DNA from: Dyella acidisoli | GTDB lineage: Bacteria > Pseudomonadota > Gammaproteobacteria > Xanthomonadales > Rhodanobacteraceae | Length of the DNA stretch: 64,000 bases | NCBI RefSeq assembly: GCF_030160295.1 | Contig: NZ_BSOB01000010.1 | Coordinates: forward strand, 626,320 to 690,319 | Reading direction: 5' to 3' | In this document: one piece after another, positions 15,553 through 23,595 of the stretch | How the letters are laid out: every line of letters begins with the position of its first letter | Numbering within the stretch: position 1 is the first letter of the stretch | The notes under the pieces: model-generated | Seen by the model: only the letters and a program-made list of their open reading frames with translations | Databases searched by the model: none | What the model was told of the DNA's origin: nothing | Position numbers and translations under genes: made by a program

Positions 15553-17832
15553 ATGACACACACGACTTACCTTGGTTTTCCGCGCATTGGCCGTCGCCGT
15601 GAGTTGAAGCGCGCACTGGAAAATTACTGGCGCGACGGCGACGCCACTCCCCTGCTGGATACGGCACGCGATCTACGTCAGCGACATTGGCAGCTGGCGA
15701 GCGCGGCAGGCATGCAAACTGTCGCCGTCAATGACTTCTCGCTCTACGACCAGGTGCTCGACACCGCCGTGCTGTTCGATGCCGTGCCCGATCGCTATCG
15801 CCCTCTGCTGCACAAGGACCCGCTGGCCGGCTACTTTGCGATGGCACGCGGCAACGCCGAATTGCACGCGCTGGAGATGACCAAGTGGTTCGATACCAAC
15901 TACCACTACATCGTTCCGGAACTGCACGCTGGACAACGTTTTCAACTTACCGCCAATAAGCCGCTCAACGAATGGCTGGAAGCCCGTGCGCTGGGATTGA
16001 ATGCGCGCCCTGTGTTGCTCGGGCCGGTTTCATTTTTGCGCTTGTCCAAAACAGTCGATGGCAGCGATCCACTCAACCTTCTGGACGCACTTATTCCGGC
16101 GTACGCCGAACTGCTAAAGCAGCTGGCGCAAGCGGGCGTTCCCTGGGTCCAGTTGGATGAACCTTGCCTGGTGCAGGATCTGGATCTCGCGAGCCGACAC
16201 GCGTGCACCGTCGCATACAACACCCTGGCGACCAGCCCCTTGCCCAAACGATTGTTGACGACTTACTTCGGCGGCTTGGGCGACAATCTTGCACTTGCGA
16301 CTGACCTTCCCGTCGACGGACTGCATGTCGACCTGGTGCGCGCGCCGGAGCAACTGGACTCCATCTTGTCCGCGCTGCCTCGCCATTGCGTGCTGAGTGC
16401 CGGTGTCGTCGACGGGCGCGCTATCTGGCGCAGCGATCCACGGCGCGTCTTGCCACTGCTGGAGAAGATAGCGGCATCGCGCGGAACCGAGCGCCTGTGG
16501 CTGGCACCATCCTGTTCGCTGCTGCACATTCCGCTCGATGCTGCGCAGGAAACGTCCTTACCGCCCACACTGCGAAGCTGGCTCGCTTTCGCGAAACAGA
16601 AGCTTGAAGAGCTTCGCCTCTATGCCGATGCACTGAACGGCAGCGATTCTGCCAAACAAGCATTGGTCGAACAGACCTTCCTATTGGCGACACGCAAACA
16701 CGAACCCGGCGTGCATCGAAACGATGTTCGTAACCGAGTTCACACATTGAGTGCACAAGCCATGCAGCGGCGTTCAAGCCTCAAACATCGCCTGCAAGTC
16801 CAGGCCGATGCGCTGGCACTGCCGCCGCTGCCCACCACCACCATTGGCTCATTCCCGCAAACCGATGCGCTGCGTAGTGCGCGCGCCGAGCACCGAGCGG
16901 GACGCATCGACGAAAACACCTACGAAACTGTGTTACGCGAGGAAATCGAGCGTGTCATTCGTTTCCAGGAACGCATCGGCCTCGATGTGCTGGTGCATGG
17001 CGAGCCCGAGCGGAACGACATGGTGGAATACTTCGGCGAACAGCTCGACGGCTTCGCTTTCACGCGACACGGTTGGGTTCAAAGCTACGGCTCACGCTGC
17101 GTGAAACCTCCCATTATCTGGGGCGATGTATCACGCCCTCACCCCATGACCGTGCGCTGGTCACGCTATGCGCAATCACTCACCGACAAGCCCGTCAAAG
17201 GCATGTTGACCGGTCCGGTGACGGTGCTGCAGTGGTCGTTCGTGCGTGATGATCTGCCGCGAGAACAGGTTTGCCTGCAATTGGCGCTCGCGCTGAGAGA
17301 CGAGGTGCACGATCTGGAAACCGCGGGCATCCGCGTCATCCAGATCGACGAACCCGCGCTGCGCGAAGGCCTGCCGATTCGCCACGCAGAACACGCCGCC
17401 TATCTCGACTGGGCCGTCCGCTGCTTCCGCATTGCCGCGAGCGGCATCCGCGACACGACGCAGATCCACACGCACATGTGTTACAGCGAATTCAACGACA
17501 TTATCGAAGCTGTCGCTGCGCTTGATGCCGACGTGATCTCCATCGAAAGCAGCCGTTCTCGCATGGAGCTGCTGCGGGCGTTTGAGGATTTTCGCTATCC
17601 GGGCAGCATCGGCCCAGGCGTGTACGACATTCACTCGCCACGCGTGCCCTCACAGGAGGAAATGGTCGAACTGCTGGAACGGGCCCTGACCGTGCTCGAA
17701 CCTGGGCAGCTGTGGGTCAATCCCGACTGTGGCCTCAAGACGCGCGGCTGGAAGGAAGTGGAGCCCACCTTGATTGCAATGGTGAATGCGGCGAAAGCCC
17801 TGCGCGCTGCGTTGGCCGAGAGCGAGGCTTGA
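15553..17832 (+). CDS. metE: Cobalamin-independent methionine synthase MetE
   Basis: MetE transfers a methyl group from methyltetrahydrofolate polyglutamate to homocysteine, making methionine without B12. The 759 residues match the full-length family. The N-terminal half carries the folate-binding duplicate (YLGFPRIGRRRELKRALE). The C-terminal catalytic half has the zinc ligands in HTHMCYSEFNDI and in WVNPDCGLKTRGW, plus TIGSFPQT and DVLVHGEPERNDMVEYF. GGAATACAC precedes ATG 15553. The upstream cobalamin riboswitch should repress it when B12 is present. It is followed by metK, whose product uses the methionine. Confidence 0.97.
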   Translation: MTHTTYLGFPRIGRRRELKRALENYWRDGDATPLLDTARDLRQRHWQLASAAGMQTVAVNDFSLYDQVLDTAVLFDAVPDRYRPLLHKDPLAGYFAMARGNAELHALEMTKWFDTNYHYIVPELHAGQRFQLTANKPLNEWLEARALGLNARPVLLGPVSFLRLSKTVDGSDPLNLLDALIPAYAELLKQLAQAGVPWVQLDEPCLVQDLDLASRHACTVAYNTLATSPLPKRLLTTYFGGLGDNLALATDLPVDGLHVDLVRAPEQLDSILSALPRHCVLSAGVVDGRAIWRSDPRRVLPLLEKIAASRGTERLWLAPSCSLLHIPLDAAQETSLPPTLRSWLAFAKQKLEELRLYADALNGSDSAKQALVEQTFLLATRKHEPGVHRNDVRNRVHTLSAQAMQRRSSLKHRLQVQADALALPPLPTTTIGSFPQTDALRSARAEHRAGRIDENTYETVLREEIERVIRFQERIGLDVLVHGEPERNDMVEYFGEQLDGFAFTRHGWVQSYGSRCVKPPIIWGDVSRPHPMTVRWSRYAQSLTDKPVKGMLTGPVTVLQWSFVRDDLPREQVCLQLALALRDEVHDLETAGIRVIQIDEPALREGLPIRHAEHAAYLDWAVRCFRIAASGIRDTTQIHTHMCYSEFNDIIEAVAALDADVISIESSRSRMELLRAFEDFRYPGSIGPGVYDIHSPRVPSQEEMVELLERALTVLEPGQLWVNPDCGLKTRGWKEVEPTLIAMVNAAKALRAALAESEA

Positions 17833-17837
17833 GTCGT

Positions 17838-17908
17838 TCATAGGCTGGGATGACAATCCAAGCTCCTTTTTTGGCTTCTTGATGCTGGGATTTTCATCCC
17901 GGCCTACG
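17838..17908. repeat. Paired-hairpin intergenic repeat, family 1 (copy A)
   Basis: The element begins TAGGCTGGGATGACAATCC and ends GATTTTCATCCCGGCCTACG. Imperfect hairpins near each end are arranged head to head with a short spacer. It has the same outer plan (TAGGxTGGGAT ... ATCCCxxCCTA) as the repeats near 23521, 30350 and 47423. Such REP-like elements are typically mobilised by RAYT transposases; none is seen here. Confidence 0.65.
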
Positions 17909-18108
17909 CGGTTCCCGAAGAGGTGCGGGCGAACGCCCGCACCTCACAAAGCTTTCCCGTCGCTTTCCATCCACCTCATTTGGCCGTCTATTTGCCGCCC
18001 CACGTCTGCCGCCGCCTGAACCCCTGCCGCCCCGTCACATAGCTATGCCAGACTGGGCAGTGAAACCCGCCCGCAGTGCGTGTATCATGCGCAATTCCCC
18101 TTTCCATC

Positions 18109-18128
18109 TCTTTATCCGTAAAGAAGGA
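18109..18128 (+). promoter_or_regulatory. Hairpin overlapping the metK ribosome binding region
   Basis: TCTTTA (18109-18114) and TAAAGA (18119-18124) form a perfect six-base stem with loop TCCG. The purine-rich AAGAAGGA that should serve as ribosome binding site overlaps its 3' arm. It could modulate metK translation. No known SAM riboswitch class is recognisable in the ~300 bases between metE and metK, which otherwise hold only the repeat at 17838-17908. Confidence 0.35.
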
Positions 18129-18139
18129 TATAAGCCACG

Positions 18140-19339
18140 ATGAGCAACTACCTCTTCACCTCCGAATCGGTCTCCGAAGGCCATCCGGACAAAGTCGCTG
18201 ACCAGATCTCTGACGCCGTGCTAGACGCGATCCTCGCCCAGGATCAGCGCGCCCGCGTGGCCTGCGAAACCATGGTGAAGACCGGCGTGGCGATCGTCGC
18301 CGGCGAAATCACCACCAGCGCCTGGATCGACCTGGAAGCGCTGACCCGCAAGGTGATCGTGGACATCGGCTACGACTCCAGCGAGGTCGGTTTCGACGGC
18401 GAGACCTGCGGCGTGCTGAACCTGATCGGCAAGCAGTCGCCGGACATCAACCAGGGTGTGGACCGCAAGAAGCCCGAAGAACAGGGCGCCGGCGACCAGG
18501 GCCTGATGTTCGGCTACGCCACCAACGAAACCAAAGATTTCATGCCGGCGGCGATCTACTACTCGCACCGCCTGGTGGAACAGCAGGCCAAGGTCCGCAA
18601 GAAGAAGAACTCCCCGCTGCCCTGGCTGCGTCCGGACGCCAAGAGTCAGGTCACCCTGCGCTATGAAAACGGCGAAGCCACCGCGATCGACGCCGTCGTG
18701 CTGTCCACCCAGCACGATCCGAGCGTGAAGCAGAAGGATCTGGTCGAAGCCGTGCGCGAGCACATCCTGAAGCCCGTGCTGCCGACCAAGTTGCTGCACA
18801 AGGGCACCAAGTTCCACATCAACCCAACTGGCAAGTTCGTGATCGGTGGCCCGGTGGGCGACTGCGGTCTGACCGGCCGCAAGATCATCGTCGACACCTA
18901 CGGCGGCTGGGCCCGTCACGGTGGCGGCGCGTTCTCGGGTAAGGATCCGTCCAAGGTGGACCGTTCGGCCGCTTACGCCGCGCGCTACGTGGCCAAGAAC
19001 ATCGTAGCCGCCGGCATCGCCGACCGCTGCGAAGTGCAGGTGAGCTACGCCATCGGCGTGGCCGAACCCACCTCGATCTCGGTCACCACCTTCGGCACCG
19101 GCAAGATCGCCGACGATAAGATCGAGAAGCTGATCCGCAAGCACTTCGACCTGCGTCCGTACGGCATCATCAAGATGCTGGACTTGATCCACCCGATGTA
19201 CCAACAGACCGCCAGCTACGGCCACTTCGGCCGCACGCCGTACGAAGTGAAGGGTCCGGATGGCAAGACCTACACGGCGTTCTCCTGGGAGAAGACCGAC
19301 AAGGCTGAGGCGCTGCGCGAAGACGCCAAGCTCAAGTAA
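18140..19339 (+). CDS. metK: S-adenosylmethionine synthetase MetK
   Basis: MetK condenses methionine and ATP to S-adenosylmethionine, releasing phosphate and pyrophosphate in the cytoplasm. The 399 residues are close to the family length. Signatures: [18 protein letters not shown] at the N-terminus, [12 protein letters not shown] in the ATP/methionine site, [20 protein letters not shown] with the phosphate loop, and [18 protein letters not shown] near the end. AGAAGGA precedes ATG 18140. A strong terminator follows. It sits between metE and, some 7 kb on, ahcY, so most of the activated-methyl cycle is encoded locally. Confidence 0.98.
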   Translation: MSNYLFTSESVSEGHPDKVADQISDAVLDAILAQDQRARVACETMVKTGVAIVAGEITTSAWIDLEALTRKVIVDIGYDSSEVGFDGETCGVLNLIGKQSPDINQGVDRKKPEEQGAGDQGLMFGYATNETKDFMPAAIYYSHRLVEQQAKVRKKKNSPLPWLRPDAKSQVTLRYENGEATAIDAVVLSTQHDPSVKQKDLVEAVREHILKPVLPTKLLHKGTKFHINPTGKFVIGGPVGDCGLTGRKIIVDTYGGWARHGGGAFSGKDPSKVDRSAAYAARYVAKNIVAAGIADRCEVQVSYAIGVAEPTSISVTTFGTGKIADDKIEKLIRKHFDLRPYGIIKMLDLIHPMYQQTASYGHFGRTPYEVKGPDGKTYTAFSWEKTDKAEALREDAKLK

Positions 19340-19365
19340 GCACGGCGCCCTATGCTCCAAACAAA

Positions 19366-19393
19366 AACCCCGCGGCATGCCGCGGGGTTTTTT
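19366..19393 (+). terminator. Rho-independent terminator after metK
   Basis: AAACCCCGCGGCA and TGCCGCGGGGTTT form a long perfect palindromic stem (19366-19391), continued by a run of T bases. The A-rich 5' side would let it work in both directions, also for the convergent carboxypeptidase gene. Confidence 0.9.
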
Positions 19394-19462
19394 CATAGGG
19401 GCTTTTTATAAGGCTGCGTGCGATGCCAACATCACATTCTCGACGCCGCTTGACGGCGCGAA

Positions 19463-20548
19463 TCAGTCTTTCTTGTCAGCTGACGAAGCCAGCAGCACCT
19501 TCTTGTGCTTGCGGTGCGAAAGATGGGTCGTGGATTTGGAATGGGACTTGGCCACTCGGGGGCAATTCGTACCGCGATGCGGTGTGCAACCGCGGCTGCG
19601 GTGATGCGCCGGGGCCGTTTCGTCTGCCTCTGCCGTGTCGATCGGCGAGAGTGCGGCCAGTACACGGCGGGTAGTGCTGCGCACGCCGGCCTGGGCGACC
19701 ACAGCGTCCGGCGTCGGCTGGTTGTCGAAGCCGTCGTCGAGCAAGCGAGTCATCAAGTTGTCGCGTGAGGAGGCGGAACGGCCGCCCAGCACCACTGCAA
19801 ACAAGCGACGTCCATCGTGCACCGCGGTGGATGCCAGGTTGAAACCCGAAGCGTCCGTGAAACCCGTCTTCAAGCCATCCATACCCGGATAGCGATCCAT
19901 CAAGTTGTTGTGCCCGCGAATCAGCTGGCCACGGAACACGAATTCCTTGGTCGAGAAATAGTGCGCGTACTGAGGGAAGTCGCGGTACAGCGCCATGGCG
20001 AGCTTGGCCATGTCACGCGCTGTGGATGTGTTGTTCGGGTCGGGCAGGCCACTGGCATTGGCAAAATGCGTGGCGCTCATGCCAAGCAAAGCGGCCTGGG
20101 CCGTCATCATCTCGGCGAAATGCCCCTCGTTATCGCCCAGGCCTTCTGCGATGACGCTGGCGGCATCGTTGGCGGACTTGGTCACCATGCCGAGGATGCA
20201 ATCGTTCACCGAGATAGTTTGACCGGCGCGCAGGCCCAGCTTGGTCGGCGCACGGGACGCATCCCAACTGGAAACCGGCAGTTCCTGATCCACCTTCAGC
20301 TTGCCGTTCTGCAGCGCCTGAAAGGTAAGGTAGAGCGTCATCATCTTGGTGAGCGAGGCGGGGTAGTTCTGCTCGTCCGCATTGACGGCGCTGAGCACTT
20401 CACCGGTCGCCGGGTCGATCACGATGGCTGCATAGCCTGCATGCGCAGCACCGGCAAAGCCAATAAGACCGCACAAAAACAGCGCAGCGAACAAGCTCCA
20501 CAGCCGGTTCCGCAACCGCAATGGCTGATTGAATTGGATGTTCGCCAC
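19463..20548 (-). CDS. Serine-type D-alanyl-D-alanine carboxypeptidase (PBP5/6 family)
   Basis: These periplasmic enzymes trim the terminal D-Ala from peptidoglycan stem peptides and so limit cross-linking. The 361-residue product begins at a GTG at 20548 with a signal peptide (LFAALFLCGLIGFAGAAHA). The three penicillin-binding motifs are present: SLTK in YPASLTKMMTLY, SAN in VTKSANDAASVIAEG, and KTG in MDGLKTGFTDASG. A basic, Ser/His-rich tail (HHRSRGC, KSTTHLSHRKHKKV) replaces the C-terminal beta domain and amphipathic anchor of E. coli PBP5. It may thus be soluble or bind the wall differently. It is divergent from uup. Confidence 0.92.
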   Translation of the reverse strand: MANIQFNQPLRLRNRLWSLFAALFLCGLIGFAGAAHAGYAAIVIDPATGEVLSAVNADEQNYPASLTKMMTLYLTFQALQNGKLKVDQELPVSSWDASRAPTKLGLRAGQTISVNDCILGMVTKSANDAASVIAEGLGDNEGHFAEMMTAQAALLGMSATHFANASGLPDPNNTSTARDMAKLAMALYRDFPQYAHYFSTKEFVFRGQLIRGHNNLMDRYPGMDGLKTGFTDASGFNLASTAVHDGRRLFAVVLGGRSASSRDNLMTRLLDDGFDNQPTPDAVVAQAGVRSTTRRVLAALSPIDTAEADETAPAHHRSRGCTPHRGTNCPRVAKSHSKSTTHLSHRKHKKVLLASSADKKD

Positions 20549-20663
20549 GGCCTTTCACTCCCAGCACCGCGGACCTACCCCCGCGTTGCGCAACCTTAAT
20601 GCATGGCGATGGTGATTGCCAGAGGAAACACTTTAATCGGCCACGTTAAGTACATGTTTTTTC

Positions 20664-20694
20664 AAATTTTACCGACCTCCGCGCCGTAAAATTT
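20664..20694. promoter_or_regulatory. Operator-like inverted repeat between the carboxypeptidase gene and uup
   Basis: AAATTTTAC (20664-20672) and GTAAAATTT (20686-20694) are perfect nine-base inverted repeats with a 13-base GC-rich spacer, so the arm centres are 22 bases apart, about two helical turns. The site is in the AT-rich part of the 266-base divergent promoter region. It resembles a dimeric repressor or activator site; the protein is unknown. Confidence 0.5.
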
Positions 20695-20814
20695 CGTTAA
20701 ACGTGCGTGACGATCGGTTCAGTGCTTTATCGACATTTGGCGCCTGCTTCTTTAAGGCAACCTTTCAGTCGAACAGGACAAGGAAAGCAAAGAGCGAGCC
20801 AGTAGAATGGCGCC

Positions 20815-22695
20815 ATGCCTCTTATCCAACTCCAGCGTGTCGACTTCAGCGTCGGCGGCCCCCTTCTGCTCGAACACGTCGACCTAGCCATCGACGCCAA
20901 CGAGCGCGTGTGCATCGTCGGTCGCAACGGCGAAGGCAAGTCCACTCTCATGAAATTGATCGCCGGGGAATTGCAGCCCGACGACGGTGAAGTGCGTGTG
21001 CAAAGCGGTGTGGTTGTTGCGCGCATGGCGCAAGAAGTGCCGCAAGATACGTCAGGCAGCGTGTTCGACGTGGTCGCGGATGGACTGGGTGATCTCGGCC
21101 ACCTGCTTGCGCGCTATCACCATCTGCTCGCCGAAGGTCAGCTCGACGAACTCGGCGAAGTGCAAAACCAAATTGAAGCGCGGCATGGTTGGGATCTGGA
21201 TCGCCGCGTCACTGACGTTCTGACGAAACTTGAGCTTCCTGCCGAAACCGATTTCGCTGCGCTGTCTGGCGGCATGAAGCGTCGTGTCTTGCTTGCACAA
21301 GCCTTGGTGCGCAAGCCGGATGTGCTGCTGTTGGACGAACCGACCAACCACTTGGATATCGAAGCCATCGGCTGGCTTGAAGGCTTTCTCAAGCAGTTCG
21401 ACGGCAGCATCGTCTTCGTCACGCATGACCGTAGTTTTCTGCGTACGCTCGCTACGCGTATCGTCGAAATCGATCGTGGCCAGCTCACCAGTTGGCCAGG
21501 CGATTACGACAATTACCTGCGCCGCCGCGAAGAACGACTGCATGCCGAAGCGCAAGCGAATGCGCTATTCGACAAGAAACTCGCGCAAGAAGAAGTATGG
21601 ATTCGCCAGGGCATCAAGGCGCGCCGCACCCGCAACGAAGGTCGCGTGCGTGCGTTGAAAGCGCTACGCCGCGAACGCTCGGAACGGCGCGAACTCGGTG
21701 GCGCCGCGAAAATGTCGCTGGCCAACGCACAGGCCTCTGGCAAAAAAGTCATCGAACTCGAACGCGTGCATCAAGCTTATGGTGGACGCGTGCTGATCGA
21801 CGAACTCAACACCGCGATCATGCGCGGCGACCGCGTCGGCATCATCGGTCCGAATGGTGCGGGCAAGAGCACGCTGCTGAAAATCCTGCTTGGCGACCTG
21901 AAACCGCAACGCGGTGAGGTCAATCTGGGAACCGGATTGGAGATCGCCTACTTCGATCAGCATCGCGCACAGCTCAACGACACGCTAAACGCGCTGGACA
22001 ACGTCGCGGAAGGCCGCGAATACATCGAGCTCAACGGGCAGCGCAAACACATCATCGGTTATCTGCAGGATTTTCTTTTTTCGCCCGAACGCGCCCGCGC
22101 ACCCATCACGCGACTTTCTGGCGGCGAACGTAATCGCCTGCTGTTGGCCAAGCTGTTCGCGCAGCCATCTAATTTACTGGTCATGGACGAACCAACCAAT
22201 GATCTCGACGTGGAAACACTCGAGCTGTTGGAAGAACTGCTTACCGAGTACAAAGGCACGCTTCTGCTCGTTTCACATGATCGCGAATTTCTCGACAACG
22301 TGGTCTCCAGCACGCTGGTGCTGGAAGGCGACGGCAAGGTAGGCGAATACGTGGGCGGCTACAGCGATTGGCTGCGGCAGAAGCCGGTAGATCGCGCTTC
22401 CGCTGAAGCGCCTTCGCCCACGTCAAAGCCAACCAAGGCTGAGACACCCACGATTGCAACGAGCAGCGAAAAACCCAAGCGCAAACTCAGCTACAAGGAT
22501 GCGCGCGAACTGGAACAATTGCCTGCACGCATCGAGCAATTAGAAGTCGAGATCGCAAAGCGCGCCGAAGCAATGAACGATCCTTCGTTCTATCAGCAGG
22601 ACAACTCGTCGATTCAGAAGGCGAATGACGCGCTCGCAAAAGCACAGGCGGAGCTGGAATTGGCCTATGCGCGATGGGCGGAGTTGGAAGGCTAG
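20815..22695 (+). CDS. uup: ABC-F family ATPase Uup
   Basis: ABC-F proteins are soluble, with two ATP-binding cassettes and no membrane domain; most act on ribosomes, and Uup is linked to ribosome function and to suppressing transposon excision. In these 626 residues the Walker A motifs are GRNGEGKST (about 39) and GPNGAGKST (about 347). The signature motifs are LSGGMKRRVLL and LSGGERNRLLL, with LLLDEPTNHLDIEA and LVMDEPTNDLDVET as Walker B regions. A long charged linker lies between the cassettes. The C-terminal region after KLSYKDARELEQLPARIEQL is a coiled coil typical of Uup rather than EttA. Confidence 0.93.
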   Translation: MPLIQLQRVDFSVGGPLLLEHVDLAIDANERVCIVGRNGEGKSTLMKLIAGELQPDDGEVRVQSGVVVARMAQEVPQDTSGSVFDVVADGLGDLGHLLARYHHLLAEGQLDELGEVQNQIEARHGWDLDRRVTDVLTKLELPAETDFAALSGGMKRRVLLAQALVRKPDVLLLDEPTNHLDIEAIGWLEGFLKQFDGSIVFVTHDRSFLRTLATRIVEIDRGQLTSWPGDYDNYLRRREERLHAEAQANALFDKKLAQEEVWIRQGIKARRTRNEGRVRALKALRRERSERRELGGAAKMSLANAQASGKKVIELERVHQAYGGRVLIDELNTAIMRGDRVGIIGPNGAGKSTLLKILLGDLKPQRGEVNLGTGLEIAYFDQHRAQLNDTLNALDNVAEGREYIELNGQRKHIIGYLQDFLFSPERARAPITRLSGGERNRLLLAKLFAQPSNLLVMDEPTNDLDVETLELLEELLTEYKGTLLLVSHDREFLDNVVSSTLVLEGDGKVGEYVGGYSDWLRQKPVDRASAEAPSPTSKPTKAETPTIATSSEKPKRKLSYKDARELEQLPARIEQLEVEIAKRAEAMNDPSFYQQDNSSIQKANDALAKAQAELELAYARWAELEG

Positions 22696-22702
22696 CCGCA
22701 GA

Positions 22703-22766
22703 TTGGGGTGCAAACCCCAACATCGCCATGTATGTCTTGATCGGGAAGTTGGGGTTTGCACCCCAA
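22703..22766. repeat. Paired-hairpin repeat between uup and the UPF0114 gene (copy B)
   Basis: TTGGGGT/ACCCCAA with loop GCAA (22703-22720) and the same arms with loop TTGC (22749-22766) stand head to head, 28 bases apart; the second is the exact reverse complement of the first. The genes on either side are convergent, so the element may also end transcription from both sides. Confidence 0.75.
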
Positions 22767-22773
22767 CCTATGA

Positions 22774-23409
22774 TCAATGTTCCTCAGTGATCTTCGCCAT
22801 ATGCGCGTGCATGATGCGATCCGTCCAGGCAATACCGATCGCTGAAAAAATAAAGGCCACATGGATGATGGTTTGCCACATTACACCCACCGGTGTCAGC
22901 GTGGCGCACTTGAGTACACTGCCGGCTTCATCCGCCTGCGCAATGCTGGCAAGCACCTCCGGCGAACAGAATGGCAAGCCGTTCAAAGTACCTGCTGCGA
23001 TGAACGTCTTGAGCAAGTGAATGGATGAAATGCCGATGATCGCCATCGCCAGTTTCACCTTCAGCATGGATGCATTCACGTGTGAAAGCCATTCCGGTTG
23101 ATCCGGATGACCTTCCAAGCCCAGCCGCGACACAAAGGTCTCGTAACCGCCTACGATCACCATGATCAGCAAGTTCGAAATCATCACCACGTCGATCAGA
23201 CCAAGCACGATCAGCATGATCTCCTGCTCGCCCAGGCTCGGCGCTTCGTGAATCAGGTGCCACAGCTCCTTGCCGAACAGATACACATAGACACATTGCG
23301 CCACGATCAGGCCGACATACAGCGGCAATTGCAGCCAGCGAGAGCTGAAAATCAGCAGTGGTAGCGCGCCGAGGCGACGTCGAGTGTAAAGAGGTTGGTC
23401 CATCTGCAT
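22774..23409 (-). CDS. UPF0114 family membrane protein (YqhA-like)
   Basis: This predicted inner-membrane protein of unknown function belongs to the YqhA/UPF0114 family. About four hydrophobic segments are visible: LPLYVGLIVAQCVYVYLF, IMLIVLGLIDVVMISNLLI, LAMAIIGISSIHLLKTFI, and a C-terminal VMWQTIIHVAFIFSAIGIAW. Family features include SRWLQLPLYVGL and the motif GGYETFVSR. At 211 residues from the ATG at 23409 it is longer than E. coli YqhA (about 164). An upstream TTG at 23448 is possible but has no better ribosome binding site. It is convergent with uup. Confidence 0.82.
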   Translation of the reverse strand: MQMDQPLYTRRRLGALPLLIFSSRWLQLPLYVGLIVAQCVYVYLFGKELWHLIHEAPSLGEQEIMLIVLGLIDVVMISNLLIMVIVGGYETFVSRLGLEGHPDQPEWLSHVNASMLKVKLAMAIIGISSIHLLKTFIAAGTLNGLPFCSPEVLASIAQADEAGSVLKCATLTPVGVMWQTIIHVAFIFSAIGIAWTDRIMHAHMAKITEEH

Positions 23410-23520
23410 TTTCCGTTGGAAGAGAAAATTCCTAATCTGCCGCCACAATTCCCGCAGAAGCGGTAATGACGACCTGAAAATTCAGGGATGCGTTGACTTA
23501 TTCAACACTGCTGGCGAAAC

Positions 23521-23585
23521 GAGTGGGATGAAATCCCAGCATTCACTGCATCATCCGATGCTTGGATTTCATCCCAACCTACGAG
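23521..23585. repeat. Paired-hairpin repeat, family 1 (copy C)
   Basis: TGGGATGAAATCCCA (23524-23538) and TTGGATTTCATCCCAA (23562-23577) form two small hairpins in opposite orientation, ending CCTACG. It lies downstream of ppc and has the same layout as copies at 17838, 30350 and 47423. Confidence 0.7.
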
Positions 23586-23595
23586 GCCTGTGAAG

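Noticed and set aside
17833-18139. Possible SAM riboswitch before metK
   Set aside because: None of the conserved SAM-I, SAM-II or SAM/SAH core sequences can be seen; only a repeat and a short hairpin at the ribosome site are present.
18221-19396. 391-codon minus-strand frame opposite metK
   Set aside because: It is antisense to a highly conserved enzyme gene with strong codon bias, which keeps the opposite frame open by chance.
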